Of a DNA stretch of 19,843 nt, positions 1 to 8,134 are shown one piece after another. Origin of the DNA: a bacterium (lineage in GTDB: Bacteria; Actinomycetota; Acidimicrobiia; Spongiisociales; UBA11373); assembly GCA_013202595.1 (NCBI GenBank), contig JABMPV010000236.1, forward strand, positions 1 through 19,843, read 5' to 3'. Each line of letters opens with the position of its first letter. The first letter of the stretch is position 1. Below the pieces are notes generated by a model. The model was not told where the DNA came from. It made no database searches and saw only the letters and a program-made list of their open reading frames with translations. The translations under genes and the position numbers were made by a program.

Positions 1-129
1 CATCCGGCAAGGACGCAGGACGTGGACGCACTTCACCGTGCGTCGAGGACGAGGACACAGCCGGGGGCGTCATCTGGCCGTCGTGAACGCGGCAAACGTT
101 TGTGGTCGGGGCACTAGCACAAGCCCCCT
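1..129. other. Left-edge stretch with no supported gene
   Basis: This stretch lies between the window edge and the hairpin that follows the transketolase gene. Two plus-strand frames are open from the edge: one to a TAG at 115-117 and one to a TGA at about 85-87. Either could be the tail of a gene outside the window, but neither gives a recognisable motif, and G/C at third positions does not clearly favour one. I see no promoter or RNA gene. Confidence 0.4.
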
Positions 130-169
130 CGCGATCGGGCCCGCCGCAGATGCGGCGGGCCCGATCGCG
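130..169 (-). terminator. Perfect 19-bp hairpin beyond the transketolase stop
   Basis: Positions 130-148 (CGCGATCGGGCCCGCCGCA) are the exact reverse complement of 151-169, separated only by GA. The hairpin begins 15 nt past the transketolase stop. There is no convincing U tract on either side (the minus-strand continuation reads GAGGGGGCTT), which matches the U-poor hairpin terminators often proposed in high-GC actinobacteria. Terminator function is inferred from structure and position. It could act on transcripts from both strands. Confidence 0.75.
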
Positions 170-184
170 TGATTCTCTGCCGCT

Positions 185-2146
185 TCAGCCGACGAGCCAG
201 GCAGCCACCCGGTCGGCCACCGCGTCGGCGTCGATCCCGAATTCCTCTGCGAGGCGGGCGGCGGGCGCAGAGGCACCGAACCGATCGATGCCCATCATGA
301 GCCCGTCGCGGCCTGTGAAGCGCTCCCAGCCAAATGTCGTGGCAGCTTCGAGGGAGGCGACCGGCAGGCCCTCCCCGAGCACCCCGGATCGATAGGCCTC
401 GTCCTGAGCGAAGAACGCCTCCCAACAGGGCATACTCACCACCCGCAGCGAGACGCCGCGCTCGGCCAGCAACTCTGCGGCTCCCAGCGCCACCCCGACT
501 TCGGACCCCGTGGCAACCAGCACGGCATCGGAGCCATCTCTGGCGACATATCCACCGAGAGCGGTGGCCCCGTCCCTGCCCGTCCTCTCGAACTCCGGCA
601 ATCCCTGGCGGGACAGCACGAGCGTCGTCGGACCGTCGCTGCGATTGAGCGCCAGTTCCCAGGCCTCCGTGGTCTCGGCAGCGCTCGCAGGCCGTACCAC
701 CCACATGTTGGGCATGGCCCTGAGGCTCGCCAGATGCTCGATTGGCTGATGGGTCGGGCCGTCTTCACCGAGGAACACCGAATCGTGGGTGTAGACGAAG
801 ATCGTCGGAGCACCCATGAGAGCTGCGAGACGCGTAGCGGGGCGCATGTAGTCGTTGAACACCATGAAGGTGGCTCCATAGGGCCTGAGGCCGCCGTGGA
901 CCGCCATACCGTTGAGAGCAGCGCCCATCGCGTGCTCTCGCACGCCGAAGTGGAAGTTGCGTCCATCGCGCGATCCGACCTGGAAGGCCGCCGATCCCGA
1001 GATCATCGTGTTATTGGATGGGGCCAGATCCGCAGACCCTCCCAGGAGGTTGGGGAGCATTGGCGCCAGGGCGTTGATCGTCTTGCCCGATGCGGCCCGC
1101 GTCGCCATGGACGAGCCGACCTCGGCACCGAGTGAGGGCACCGTCACCGGCCGGGGCTCCCAGTACGCCGACCAGCGCGCGGCGAGCGCATCGTCGGCCG
1201 AGAACGCGGCGTCTCGCCGCTCTTCCCATGCCAGCCGTGCTCGGCCCCCCTTCTCCATGGCGGCAGCGAACCAACCGGCGGCCTCCGCAGGAACCTCGAA
1301 GCGAGCGTCGACCGGCCAGCCCATCGCTTCCTTGGTTGCGGCGATCTCCTCGTCACCGAGGGGGCTGCCGTGGGACTTCTCGCTGTCCTGGAGATTGGGC
1401 GAGCCGTGGGCGATGTGGGTGTGGCAGATCACCAGGGACGGCTTGTCACCAACCGCCTTCGCCTCGCTGATCGCCTGATCGATCGCCTGCCGATCGTGGC
1501 CGTCGATGTCGAGCGTATGCCATCCCATCGCCTGCATCCGCCCGGCGACGTCCTCGGTGAAGGCGAGATCGGTGGACCCGTCGATGCTGATCTCGTTGTC
1601 GTCGTACAGGTAGACGATCTTGCCAAGTCCCTGATGGCCGGCGAGCGAGGCGGCTTCCGAGGAGATACCTTCCATCATGTCGCCATCTCCGACGAAGGCG
1701 TATGTGTGGTGGTCGACCAGATCGGCGCCGAAGACGGCCCGCAAATGCTCCTCGGCGATGGCCATGCCCACGGCGGTACCGAAGCCCTGGCCGAGCGGTC
1801 CCGTGGTCATCTCGATCCCGAGCATCGGGTCGCGCTCGGGATGTCCGGCTGTGATCGAACCCCACTGGCGGAACGAGCGGAGGTCGTCCAGCGAGACCTT
1901 GAAACCTGCGAGATGCAGCAGCGAGTACAGCAGCATCGACCCGTGCCCGTTGCTCAGCACGAAGCGATCGCGATCGGGCCACAGCGGATCGGTCGGATCC
2001 ACCATCAGGTGCCTGGTCCACAGGGTCACGGCGATGTCCGCCATCCCCATCGGCATGCCGGGGTGCCCGCTCTTGGCCTGCTGGACACCGTCCATGGAGA
2101 GGGTCTTGACGGTGTCGACCGCCAGTTGCTCGAGGTCGCGACTCAT
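185..2146 (-). CDS. tkt: Transketolase
   Basis: 653-residue thiamine-diphosphate enzyme of the non-oxidative pentose phosphate pathway that moves two-carbon ketol units between sugar phosphates in the cytoplasm. Length is normal for the family. Visible landmarks are SGHPG (His28), NGHGS (His68), the TPP/Mg motif beginning GDG at 153-155 with a downstream DDNEISIDG segment, the pyrimidine-domain VREHA (Glu404), and HDS followed by GEDGPTHQ (His454, His466), which contact substrate. The C-terminal transketolase domain runs from about 535. The ATG at 2146 has AGAAGGGA about 8 nt upstream. It lies 44 nt downstream of the M24 peptidase gene on the same strand, so the two may be co-transcribed. All key residues are present and nothing suggests loss of function. 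Confidence 0.97.
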   Translation of the reverse strand: MSRDLEQLAVDTVKTLSMDGVQQAKSGHPGMPMGMADIAVTLWTRHLMVDPTDPLWPDRDRFVLSNGHGSMLLYSLLHLAGFKVSLDDLRSFRQWGSITAGHPERDPMLGIEMTTGPLGQGFGTAVGMAIAEEHLRAVFGADLVDHHTYAFVGDGDMMEGISSEAASLAGHQGLGKIVYLYDDNEISIDGSTDLAFTEDVAGRMQAMGWHTLDIDGHDRQAIDQAISEAKAVGDKPSLVICHTHIAHGSPNLQDSEKSHGSPLGDEEIAATKEAMGWPVDARFEVPAEAAGWFAAAMEKGGRARLAWEERRDAAFSADDALAARWSAYWEPRPVTVPSLGAEVGSSMATRAASGKTINALAPMLPNLLGGSADLAPSNNTMISGSAAFQVGSRDGRNFHFGVREHAMGAALNGMAVHGGLRPYGATFMVFNDYMRPATRLAALMGAPTIFVYTHDSVFLGEDGPTHQPIEHLASLRAMPNMWVVRPASAAETTEAWELALNRSDGPTTLVLSRQGLPEFERTGRDGATALGGYVARDGSDAVLVATGSEVGVALGAAELLAERGVSLRVVSMPCWEAFFAQDEAYRSGVLGEGLPVASLEAATTFGWERFTGRDGLMMGIDRFGASAPAARLAEEFGIDADAVADRVAAWLVG

Positions 2147-2190
2147 CTGTGTGGTCCCTTCTCAGTTCATGTGAAGTCCGGCTCGCAGGG

Positions 2191-3291
2191 CTATTCCACC
2201 ACGTGGAGGTTTCTCTCTGACCGGTTGAGCCGATCTGCCCCCTCGGCAGTCACAACGACGATGTCCTCGATCCTCATCCCGAACTCGCCGGGCACGTAGA
2301 TGCCGGGTTCGATGGAGAACGCCATCCCCACGTCGAGCGGCTCGCTGTTGCCCTCCACGATGTAGGGGTGCTCGTGGACCTCGAGGCCGATCCCATGGCC
2401 CGTCCTGTGGATGAAGTACTCGCCCCACCCCGCTTCGGTGATGACCCGGCGCGCCGCGCGATCCACGGACTCGGCGGCCACTCCGGGAGCAGCCGCCGCC
2501 ACCGCGGCCTGATGGGCCTCATGTAGAACAGTGAATGCCTCGGCAGCGCGAGGATCGGGGTCCCCGACACAGAACGTGCGAGTGGTGTCACTCTGATAGC
2601 CGCCGACCGGGCCGCCGAAGTCGACGACCACCATGTCGCCGCGTTCGATCAATCGCTCCCCCGGGTGGTGATGGGGGGACGCTCCATTGGGGCCAGAGGC
2701 GATGATCGCAAACGCTGCGACATCACAGCCCTCTTCGATCGTCATCGCTCCGACCACCCTGGAGAGCTCGGTCTCGGTGAGGCCGGAGAAGCGCGTGGCA
2801 TCGAGGCGTACGACCACCCTGTCGACTGCCTCGGCGGCGGCACGGAGCAGGGTGATCTCGCCGGGGTCCTTGCGGATCCGCAACTCCTTCATCAGCCCGG
2901 TGGCAACCGAGAACGCGGTGCCGGGCATGCGCTCCTGCAGCCCGAGCAGGAACGATGATCTCATCCTGTCGCCAACCAGGGCACTGGCGGGAGAGCCGGC
3001 CACATCCGCGGCCATTGCCATGGGATCGTCGGTCTCGTCCCAGGGCAGCACGGTGAACACGCCGGGATGGAGACCCACCCGCGGCGCCTCGAAACGAGGG
3101 ATGAGGAGCGTCGCTTCACCGGCGACCGGCAGTATCAGCAGGGTGATCCGCTCGGTGTCCATTGAGTCGTATCCGATGACATAGGGCAGGTCGGCACCGA
3201 AGGACAGCAGCAGGACGTCGGCATCGTGGGCCTCCATCGCAGATCGGGCGCGGGCCACCCTGCCGGCGAAGTCGAATTGGGTCTGGGTCAT
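2191..3291 (-). CDS. M24-family Xaa-Pro aminopeptidase/dipeptidase
   Basis: 366-residue cytosolic metallopeptidase of the pita-bread fold (family M24B), expected to release residues N-terminal to proline or to split Xaa-Pro dipeptides. An N-terminal creatinase-like domain covers about 1-140 and the catalytic domain about 145-366. The five dinuclear-metal ligands are all visible: Asp224 (VVDFGG), Asp235 (SDTTRT), His299 (RTGHGIG), Glu328 (SIEPG) and Glu342 (RIEDI). His-rich SPHHHPG at 205-211 matches the conserved active-site loop. The ATG at 3291 has no Shine-Dalgarno, but a TAGCCT box sits exactly 7 nt upstream, suggesting a leaderless mRNA. Transketolase follows after 44 nt. Aminopeptidase P versus prolidase is not decided by sequence alone. 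Confidence 0.93.
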   Translation of the reverse strand: MTQTQFDFAGRVARARSAMEAHDADVLLLSFGADLPYVIGYDSMDTERITLLILPVAGEATLLIPRFEAPRVGLHPGVFTVLPWDETDDPMAMAADVAGSPASALVGDRMRSSFLLGLQERMPGTAFSVATGLMKELRIRKDPGEITLLRAAAEAVDRVVVRLDATRFSGLTETELSRVVGAMTIEEGCDVAAFAIIASGPNGASPHHHPGERLIERGDMVVVDFGGPVGGYQSDTTRTFCVGDPDPRAAEAFTVLHEAHQAAVAAAAPGVAAESVDRAARRVITEAGWGEYFIHRTGHGIGLEVHEHPYIVEGNSEPLDVGMAFSIEPGIYVPGEFGMRIEDIVVVTAEGADRLNRSERNLHVVE

Positions 3292-3298
3292 GGACGCG

Positions 3299-3304
3299 AG
3301 GCTA
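3299..3304 (-). promoter_or_regulatory. Putative -10 box for leaderless M24 peptidase transcript
   Basis: TAGCCT on the minus strand, separated by 7 nt from the ATG at 3291. A start 6-7 nt after the hexamer would put the first RNA base at or next to the A of ATG, and there is no Shine-Dalgarno. No good -35 is visible. The same geometry occurs before 11602 and 16402. Confidence 0.5.
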
Positions 3305-3315
3305 CTGCCATGTCC

Positions 3316-4758
3316 TCAGCATGAGATCGGGGTCTCGACAGTGACATGGCAGACGTCGACGCCTGCGCCGCCGTTGCCCACATCGGTGCCCGGGCCACCC
3401 GTTATGGAGTCATTGCCGGCCTGCCCCTTGAGGGTATCGTCGCCCCCGGCGCCGAGCAGCACGTCATCGCCGGCGCCGCCGGCGACCACGTCGTTGCCTC
3501 CGAAGCCATTGAGGGTGTTCGCCAGGCCATCCCCGATGATCCTGTCCCCGAGTTGCGAGCCGACCACATTTCTGACCGACACCAGAGTGTCGCGACCCTC
3601 TCCTCTCGCTATCCCGGTCGCCAGGTTCACGATGACCCTGCCTGCCGATGATTGGTAGGTCACCTCGTCGACCCCCGCACCTCCGTCGAGGAGGTCGTTC
3701 GCCGGGCCTCCGATGAGGACATCGGCCCCGCTCGACCCGTGCAGGCTGTCGCGCCCGCCCTCGCCCAGAAGCCGGTCATCGCCGTCCTGGCCGAACAGGG
3801 AATCGTTGCCGGCACCGCCGAAGATCCGGTCGGCGCCGGTTCCCCCGAATGCCTGGTCCGACCCGCCACCCAGGTAGGCGACATCGTCTCCGGCACTCAA
3901 GCACACGACGTCGGCCCCGTTGCGAGCCAGCACCCGGTCGTTCCCGGCGCCCGATGCAATGACATCGGAGCGGTTTGTGCCCTTGATGACGTCATCACCG
4001 GTTGTGCCGAGAATGGTCGGCCACCTCCCGGCACAGCGCTCGGACACGCCCAGCGTGATCGAGTTCCACGAGCCGGAGAGTGAGACCGTGTCGTGCCGGC
4101 TGACCGGCCCGCCATCCTTGTTGTACCAGAAGGTCCCGTAGATGGTCGGCGCCAGGCAGTCGCGGTAGCGCACCCGGTAGGTGCCCTCGGGAGGCTCGAA
4201 CCTGTGGCTGGCGCTCTCGCCGCGCGACCCGGCCACCACACCCGACGAATCGATGAGCTCGACACATCCGTTGCGACCGTCGTACTCCCTGGCGGACGCC
4301 TCGTCTCCCGACGCCACCGCAGCGATGTCGACGACATACACGGCGAGAGACGTCCCACCTGTGGCCTGGAGGGCCTGGTTCACCACCACGGGCGAGGTGC
4401 CCACGGTGATCACCGTCGCGTTCCACTCGATCAGACCACCGCCGTACCAGGCCTCCACGGCCGGATACGACGGATTGAAGTGCACGACCCAGTTGCCGGC
4501 CGGGAGCCCGATCTCGTACGAACCGTCCGGTGCGGTCGCTCCGTGATACCGCGTGGAACGAAGCGAGCGATCGTAGATGGGTATCGCCTCGACGCTGACC
4601 CCTGCCATCGGGGCACCGGCGAGGTCGGTCACCGTGCCTCTGATGCCTCCCCCGGTCTCGCTCCCCCGAACGAGGTCGTCAGCGATTCCCGGTTGTGGTG
4701 TCACAGCGATCATCGCAACGGCGAGAGCGCCGACAAGGACGAGGCGAAGGCGAGTCAT
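3316..4758 (-). CDS. Secreted protein with Cna-B/carboxypeptidase-like domain and RTX calcium-binding repeats
   Basis: 480 residues. A signal peptide spans about 1-27 (Arg-containing n-region, hydrophobic VLVGALAVAMIAV, cleavage probably after GIA). Residues 37-134 form a carboxypeptidase-regulatory/Cna-B-like beta-sandwich (IRGTVTDLAGAPMAGVSVEA, then PDGSYEIGLPAG). Residues 135-245 are a Cys-containing domain I do not recognise. Residues 250-470 are glycine/aspartate nonapeptide repeats of the hemolysin type (e.g. GGAGNDSLFGQDGDDRL), which fold as a calcium-binding parallel beta roll. The repeat block is interrupted by about 35 residues (366-402) of the kind found between RTX blocks. No catalytic domain is seen, so adhesion or surface structure is only a guess. 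The ATG at 4758 has GGAG 5 nt upstream. No type I secretion genes are nearby. Export by Sec is inferred from the signal peptide. Confidence 0.88.
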   Translation of the reverse strand: MTRLRLVLVGALAVAMIAVTPQPGIADDLVRGSETGGGIRGTVTDLAGAPMAGVSVEAIPIYDRSLRSTRYHGATAPDGSYEIGLPAGNWVVHFNPSYPAVEAWYGGGLIEWNATVITVGTSPVVVNQALQATGGTSLAVYVVDIAAVASGDEASAREYDGRNGCVELIDSSGVVAGSRGESASHRFEPPEGTYRVRYRDCLAPTIYGTFWYNKDGGPVSRHDTVSLSGSWNSITLGVSERCAGRWPTILGTTGDDVIKGTNRSDVIASGAGNDRVLARNGADVVCLSAGDDVAYLGGGSDQAFGGTGADRIFGGAGNDSLFGQDGDDRLLGEGGRDSLHGSSGADVLIGGPANDLLDGGAGVDEVTYQSSAGRVIVNLATGIARGEGRDTLVSVRNVVGSQLGDRIIGDGLANTLNGFGGNDVVAGGAGDDVLLGAGGDDTLKGQAGNDSITGGPGTDVGNGGAGVDVCHVTVETPISC

Positions 4759-4842
4759 TGGATCTCCAGGTCGGCTATCCGACGATCATCGGCAATCGGG
4801 CCGAAAACCTACAGGGTCGATGGTCCCTCTGTTGAGCCAGGG

Positions 4843-6498
4843 TCAGGGCCGGACACCCTCGCGGGCCGCGGCCGTCGCCTCTTTGGCGTGATACGAGGAG
4901 CGGACCAGGGGGCCGGACTCGACGTGGGAGATCCCGAGCCCCTCACCGAACGCCTTATACCGGGCGAACTCGTCGGGGTGGACGTACCTGTCGACGGGAC
5001 GGTGCCGGGCGGTGGGCCGGAGATACTGGCCGATCGTGACGATATCCACCCCGACGGCCCTGAGATCGACCAGTGTCGAATGGACCTCGTCCTCGCGCTC
5101 GCCCATGCCGACGATGAGACCCGACTTCACCGCAGCCGCCGGATCGAGCCACTTCGCCCTGGCCAGGAGTGTGAGCGACCGGCCGTAGTTGGCTGCGGTG
5201 CGCACTTCGCGCTGCAGGCGAATCACGGTCTCGGTGTTGTGGTTGAGCACCTCGGGATGCACGGCCATCACGGTCTCCAGGTCCTTCTGCTCGCCCTTGA
5301 AATCGGGGATCAGCACCTCGGTCTCACATCCGGGCACGGCCGCCCTGATCTGGCGAATCGTCTCGGCGAAGATCTCAGAGCCTCCGTCATCGAGGTCGTC
5401 ACGATTGACCGAGGTGAGCACTGCATGGCTCACGTCCATGGAGGCGACCGCCTCCGCCACTCGCTTCGGCTCGTCGAGATCGACGGTGCCGGGACGTCCG
5501 GTCATGACATCACAGAAGCCACAGGCGCGGGTACAGACCTCGCCGAGCAGCATGAAGGTGGCGGTTCCCGACGCCCAGCACTCGAAGATGTTGGGACAAC
5601 CCGCCTCCTCGCACACCGTGTTGAGTTCCAGGCCCCGCATGAGGCTCTTGATCTCGCGGTAGCCCTGGCCGAGATCAGCGCGCACCTTCATCCACGACGG
5701 CTTCTCCGGCTCACCGGGAAGCCGGCCCCTCACCATCACGGGGATGTCCGAGCGGCTTTCGGGCGAGAACGTCCCGGCAGCGACCAGACGATCGACCTCG
5801 AAATCCTGAGTCTGGGCACGCGCCGTCCCGCGGACGAATGCAGCCCGGCGGTCGTCTACCTCGTGGTATCCGAACACTTCGGTGAAACGAGGCATCAGCA
5901 CGTCGAGTGCCTCCTCGACGCTCACGTGACGGCCCGTCAGTTCCGAGAGCGAAGTCACCGGCCGATCATCGATGCCACAGGGGACGATGTGGCGGTACCA
6001 CTCGAGGTCGGTCGTGCAGTTGAGAGCGAACCCGTGCATCGTGACCATCCGCGACAGACGGACGCCGACGGCAGCCACCTTGCCCTTCGCCGTCCAAACG
6101 CCCCGGGCCTCGTCATCGGACCACCCTTCGATCCCCAGGTCGCTCAGAGCGAGGATCAGGGCACGCTCCATGCGCTCGACATGGCCGGACATATCGGGGC
6201 GGGGGCTGAGGTCGACGATGGGATATCCGACCAACTGGCCGGACCCATGGAAGGTGACGTCCCCTCCCCGATCCACCTCGTGCACCTCGGCACCGAGAGA
6301 TGCCAGCAACTCGGACGATGCCGTGATGTTGCCTGGTGAGGCGTTGCGCCCGAGCGTGTAGACCGGCGGGTGCTCGAGTGTCAGCAGGTAGTCATCGGCC
6401 GCCCTCCCGGTCACCCGGCCCTCATGGAGGGCGCGTTGCAAATCCCAGGCCTCCCGATAGGGCAGGCGGCCGAGCCACCTCGCCCGCAGCCGACTCAC
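4843..6498 (-). CDS. LipB-LipA fusion: octanoyltransferase joined to lipoyl synthase
   Basis: One continuous reading frame of 551 residues makes both enzymes of endogenous lipoate synthesis. Residues 1-~210 are LipB, which transfers octanoyl from acyl carrier protein to lipoyl domains: RGGDVTFHGSGQ motif, catalytic Lys140 (KGKVAAVGVRL) and Cys174 (VPCGID). Residues ~250-551 are LipA, a radical-SAM sulfur-insertion enzyme: auxiliary-cluster cysteines in CX4CX5C (296, 301, 307), radical-SAM CX3CX2C (322, 326, 329) and the C-terminal RSSY at 533-536. About 40 residues link them. I chose the GTG at 6498, which shares a base with the E2 stop (TAGTG) and has GGGAG about 11 nt upstream. A TTG at 6516 would add six residues. 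Both halves retain their key residues, so both activities are expected. It is the last gene of the dehydrogenase cassette. Confidence 0.95.
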   Translation of the reverse strand: MSRLRARWLGRLPYREAWDLQRALHEGRVTGRAADDYLLTLEHPPVYTLGRNASPGNITASSELLASLGAEVHEVDRGGDVTFHGSGQLVGYPIVDLSPRPDMSGHVERMERALILALSDLGIEGWSDDEARGVWTAKGKVAAVGVRLSRMVTMHGFALNCTTDLEWYRHIVPCGIDDRPVTSLSELTGRHVSVEEALDVLMPRFTEVFGYHEVDDRRAAFVRGTARAQTQDFEVDRLVAAGTFSPESRSDIPVMVRGRLPGEPEKPSWMKVRADLGQGYREIKSLMRGLELNTVCEEAGCPNIFECWASGTATFMLLGEVCTRACGFCDVMTGRPGTVDLDEPKRVAEAVASMDVSHAVLTSVNRDDLDDGGSEIFAETIRQIRAAVPGCETEVLIPDFKGEQKDLETVMAVHPEVLNHNTETVIRLQREVRTAANYGRSLTLLARAKWLDPAAAVKSGLIVGMGEREDEVHSTLVDLRAVGVDIVTIGQYLRPTARHRPVDRYVHPDEFARYKAFGEGLGISHVESGPLVRSSYHAKEATAAAREGVRP

Positions 6499-8126
6499 TA
6501 GAACTCGCGCTCCCAATCCCAGCCTTCGATGGCTTCCTTGATGCGGCGCAGGAACAGCACCGCAGTCGAACCGTCGAATGCCCTGTGATCCCAGGTGAGA
6601 CCGAGATAGCCGATGTGGCGGATGGCGATCGCATCGTTGCCGCGATCATCGGTCACCACCACGGGCCGCTTGGCGATGGTGTCGGTGGACAGGATCGCCA
6701 CATTCGGGATGTTGATGATGGGTGCCGACATGAGTGACCCGAACGGTCCTGGATTGGTGATGGTGAACGACGTACCCGCGAGATCGTCCGGAGCCAGGTT
6801 GCCGCTACGCGCCTTGTCCGCGACCCCGCGGACCCTGCGAGCGAGTTCGGTCATGCGCACGCCGTCCGCTCCCGGAATGTTCATGACCACGAGACCGGCC
6901 TGGTTCATGTCCACGGCGATGCCGAGGTTGACCGCGCCGTACTGGATCCGCTTGCCCTCCTCGAGATGGAACGTGCTGTTCACGACCGGGTAGGCCAGCA
7001 GTGCGTCGATCGTCGCCCTGGCAATGAACGGCATGTACGTGAGCGAGAAGCCCTCGCGTGCCTTGAAGGCCTCCTTGTGAGCCGAGCGCACCTGCTCGAC
7101 CGCCTCGAAGTCGACCTCGACCGACGTCCACACGTGGGCTGCCGTCTGCTTGGCCCTGATCATGTTCTCGGCGATCCGCAGCCTGAGCCGATCCAACTCG
7201 ATGACGGTGTCTCCCAGGCGGACGGGAACGCCCCCGATGATCTCGCCGGTCGCAGCGGAAGCAGCGGCGGCCGCTGCGGGACGCAACGGCGCCGAGGTGG
7301 GAACCCCTGCGGGCTCCGGTTCCGCAGCAGGAGCAACCGGTTCCGCAGCAGGAGCGATCGGTATCGCCGGCGTCTCCACGACGGGGGCGGGAACCACCAC
7401 CGGGACAGGAACGGGTTCGATTACAGCCGCAGGCTCGATCGCAGCAGGCGGCTGTTCGACGGCAGGCGCCTCGGCGATGGGTGCCGGTGGCGCCTCGATC
7501 ACTGCGCGCACGAACGTCTCGACATCTTTGCGGGTGATGCGGCCGTTGCGACCCGTACCCGGAACCATGCTGAGGTCCACGTCGTGCTCGCTCGCCAGTT
7601 TGCGCACGACAGGGGACAGAGGCCCGACATCTGTGGCCGCTGCGGCTACGGCTGCCGCGGTCACCGGCACCGGCTCTGGAGCGGGGATCGGTGCGGTCGG
7701 GACCGGAGCGGAAGCCGGGGCCTCGAAGGTCGGAACGGGAGCCGGAACCGGAGCGGGTTCGGGTGCCCACACGGGGACCCCGGCCGGAGCAGGGGCATCA
7801 AAGGTCGGAACGGGATCAGGGATGGGTTCGGGTGCCGACGCAGGAACGGCCGCCTGCTCTTCGGGGGCTGCAGACGCAGGCTGCTCGCCCGCGGCACCGA
7901 TCACGACCATCGCCGTGCCGACTTCCACGGTCGCGCCTTCCGGGACCAGGATCTCGAGGATGGTGCCCGCCGCAGGCGACGGCACCTCGGTGTCCACCTT
8001 GTCGGTCGAGATCTCGAGGAGGATCTCGTCCTCGGCGATCGAGTCACCGACCTGCTTGGCCCAGCGGAGGATCGTGCCCTCCGTGACCGTCTCCCCCAGT
8101 TGGGGCATGCTGACCGTGACTGACAT
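6498..8126 (-). CDS. 2-oxoacid dehydrogenase E2 (dihydrolipoamide acyltransferase)
   Basis: 542-residue core of a 2-oxoacid dehydrogenase complex. It accepts an acyl group from E1 on its lipoyl arm and passes it to CoA. Order: one lipoyl domain (1-~77; lipoylated Lys43 in STDKVDT), a very Pro/Ala/Val-rich linker (~80-165), the peripheral-subunit-binding domain that holds E1/E3 (~168-206, SPVVRKLASEHDVDLSMVPG then GRITRKDV), a second Pro/Ala linker (~207-295), and the catalytic domain (~297-542) with TWDHRAFDG, giving His514 and Asp518. The first linker contains an imperfect internal duplication (PVPTFDAPA / PVPTFEAPA). The ATG at 8126 has AGGAGG 5 nt upstream, overlapping the E1 stop, and the gene's own stop overlaps the next start. 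The acyl substrate (pyruvate, branched-chain or 2-oxoglutarate class) cannot be assigned from motifs. Confidence 0.95.
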   Translation of the reverse strand: MSVTVSMPQLGETVTEGTILRWAKQVGDSIAEDEILLEISTDKVDTEVPSPAAGTILEILVPEGATVEVGTAMVVIGAAGEQPASAAPEEQAAVPASAPEPIPDPVPTFDAPAPAGVPVWAPEPAPVPAPVPTFEAPASAPVPTAPIPAPEPVPVTAAAVAAAATDVGPLSPVVRKLASEHDVDLSMVPGTGRNGRITRKDVETFVRAVIEAPPAPIAEAPAVEQPPAAIEPAAVIEPVPVPVVVPAPVVETPAIPIAPAAEPVAPAAEPEPAGVPTSAPLRPAAAAAASAATGEIIGGVPVRLGDTVIELDRLRLRIAENMIRAKQTAAHVWTSVEVDFEAVEQVRSAHKEAFKAREGFSLTYMPFIARATIDALLAYPVVNSTFHLEEGKRIQYGAVNLGIAVDMNQAGLVVMNIPGADGVRMTELARRVRGVADKARSGNLAPDDLAGTSFTITNPGPFGSLMSAPIINIPNVAILSTDTIAKRPVVVTDDRGNDAIAIRHIGYLGLTWDHRAFDGSTAVLFLRRIKEAIEGWDWEREF

Positions 8127-8134
8127 GATTCCTC

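Noticed and set aside
1..129. 3' end of a gene entering from the left edge
   Set aside because: Two frames are open but neither shows a motif or clear codon bias, so no coding call can be supported.
4093..6339. 748-codon plus-strand open frame opposite the RTX and LipB-LipA genes
   Set aside because: It runs antisense across two genes with clear conserved motifs, gives a low-complexity Arg/His/Gly-rich translation with no motif, and long antisense frames are expected in DNA this GC-rich.
4843..6516. LipB-LipA fusion explained as a sequencing frameshift joining two genes
   Set aside because: Both domains read in the same frame through a plausible 40-residue linker, with no start codon and ribosome-binding site pair at the LipA boundary. 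No evidence of an error is visible, though reads were not available.
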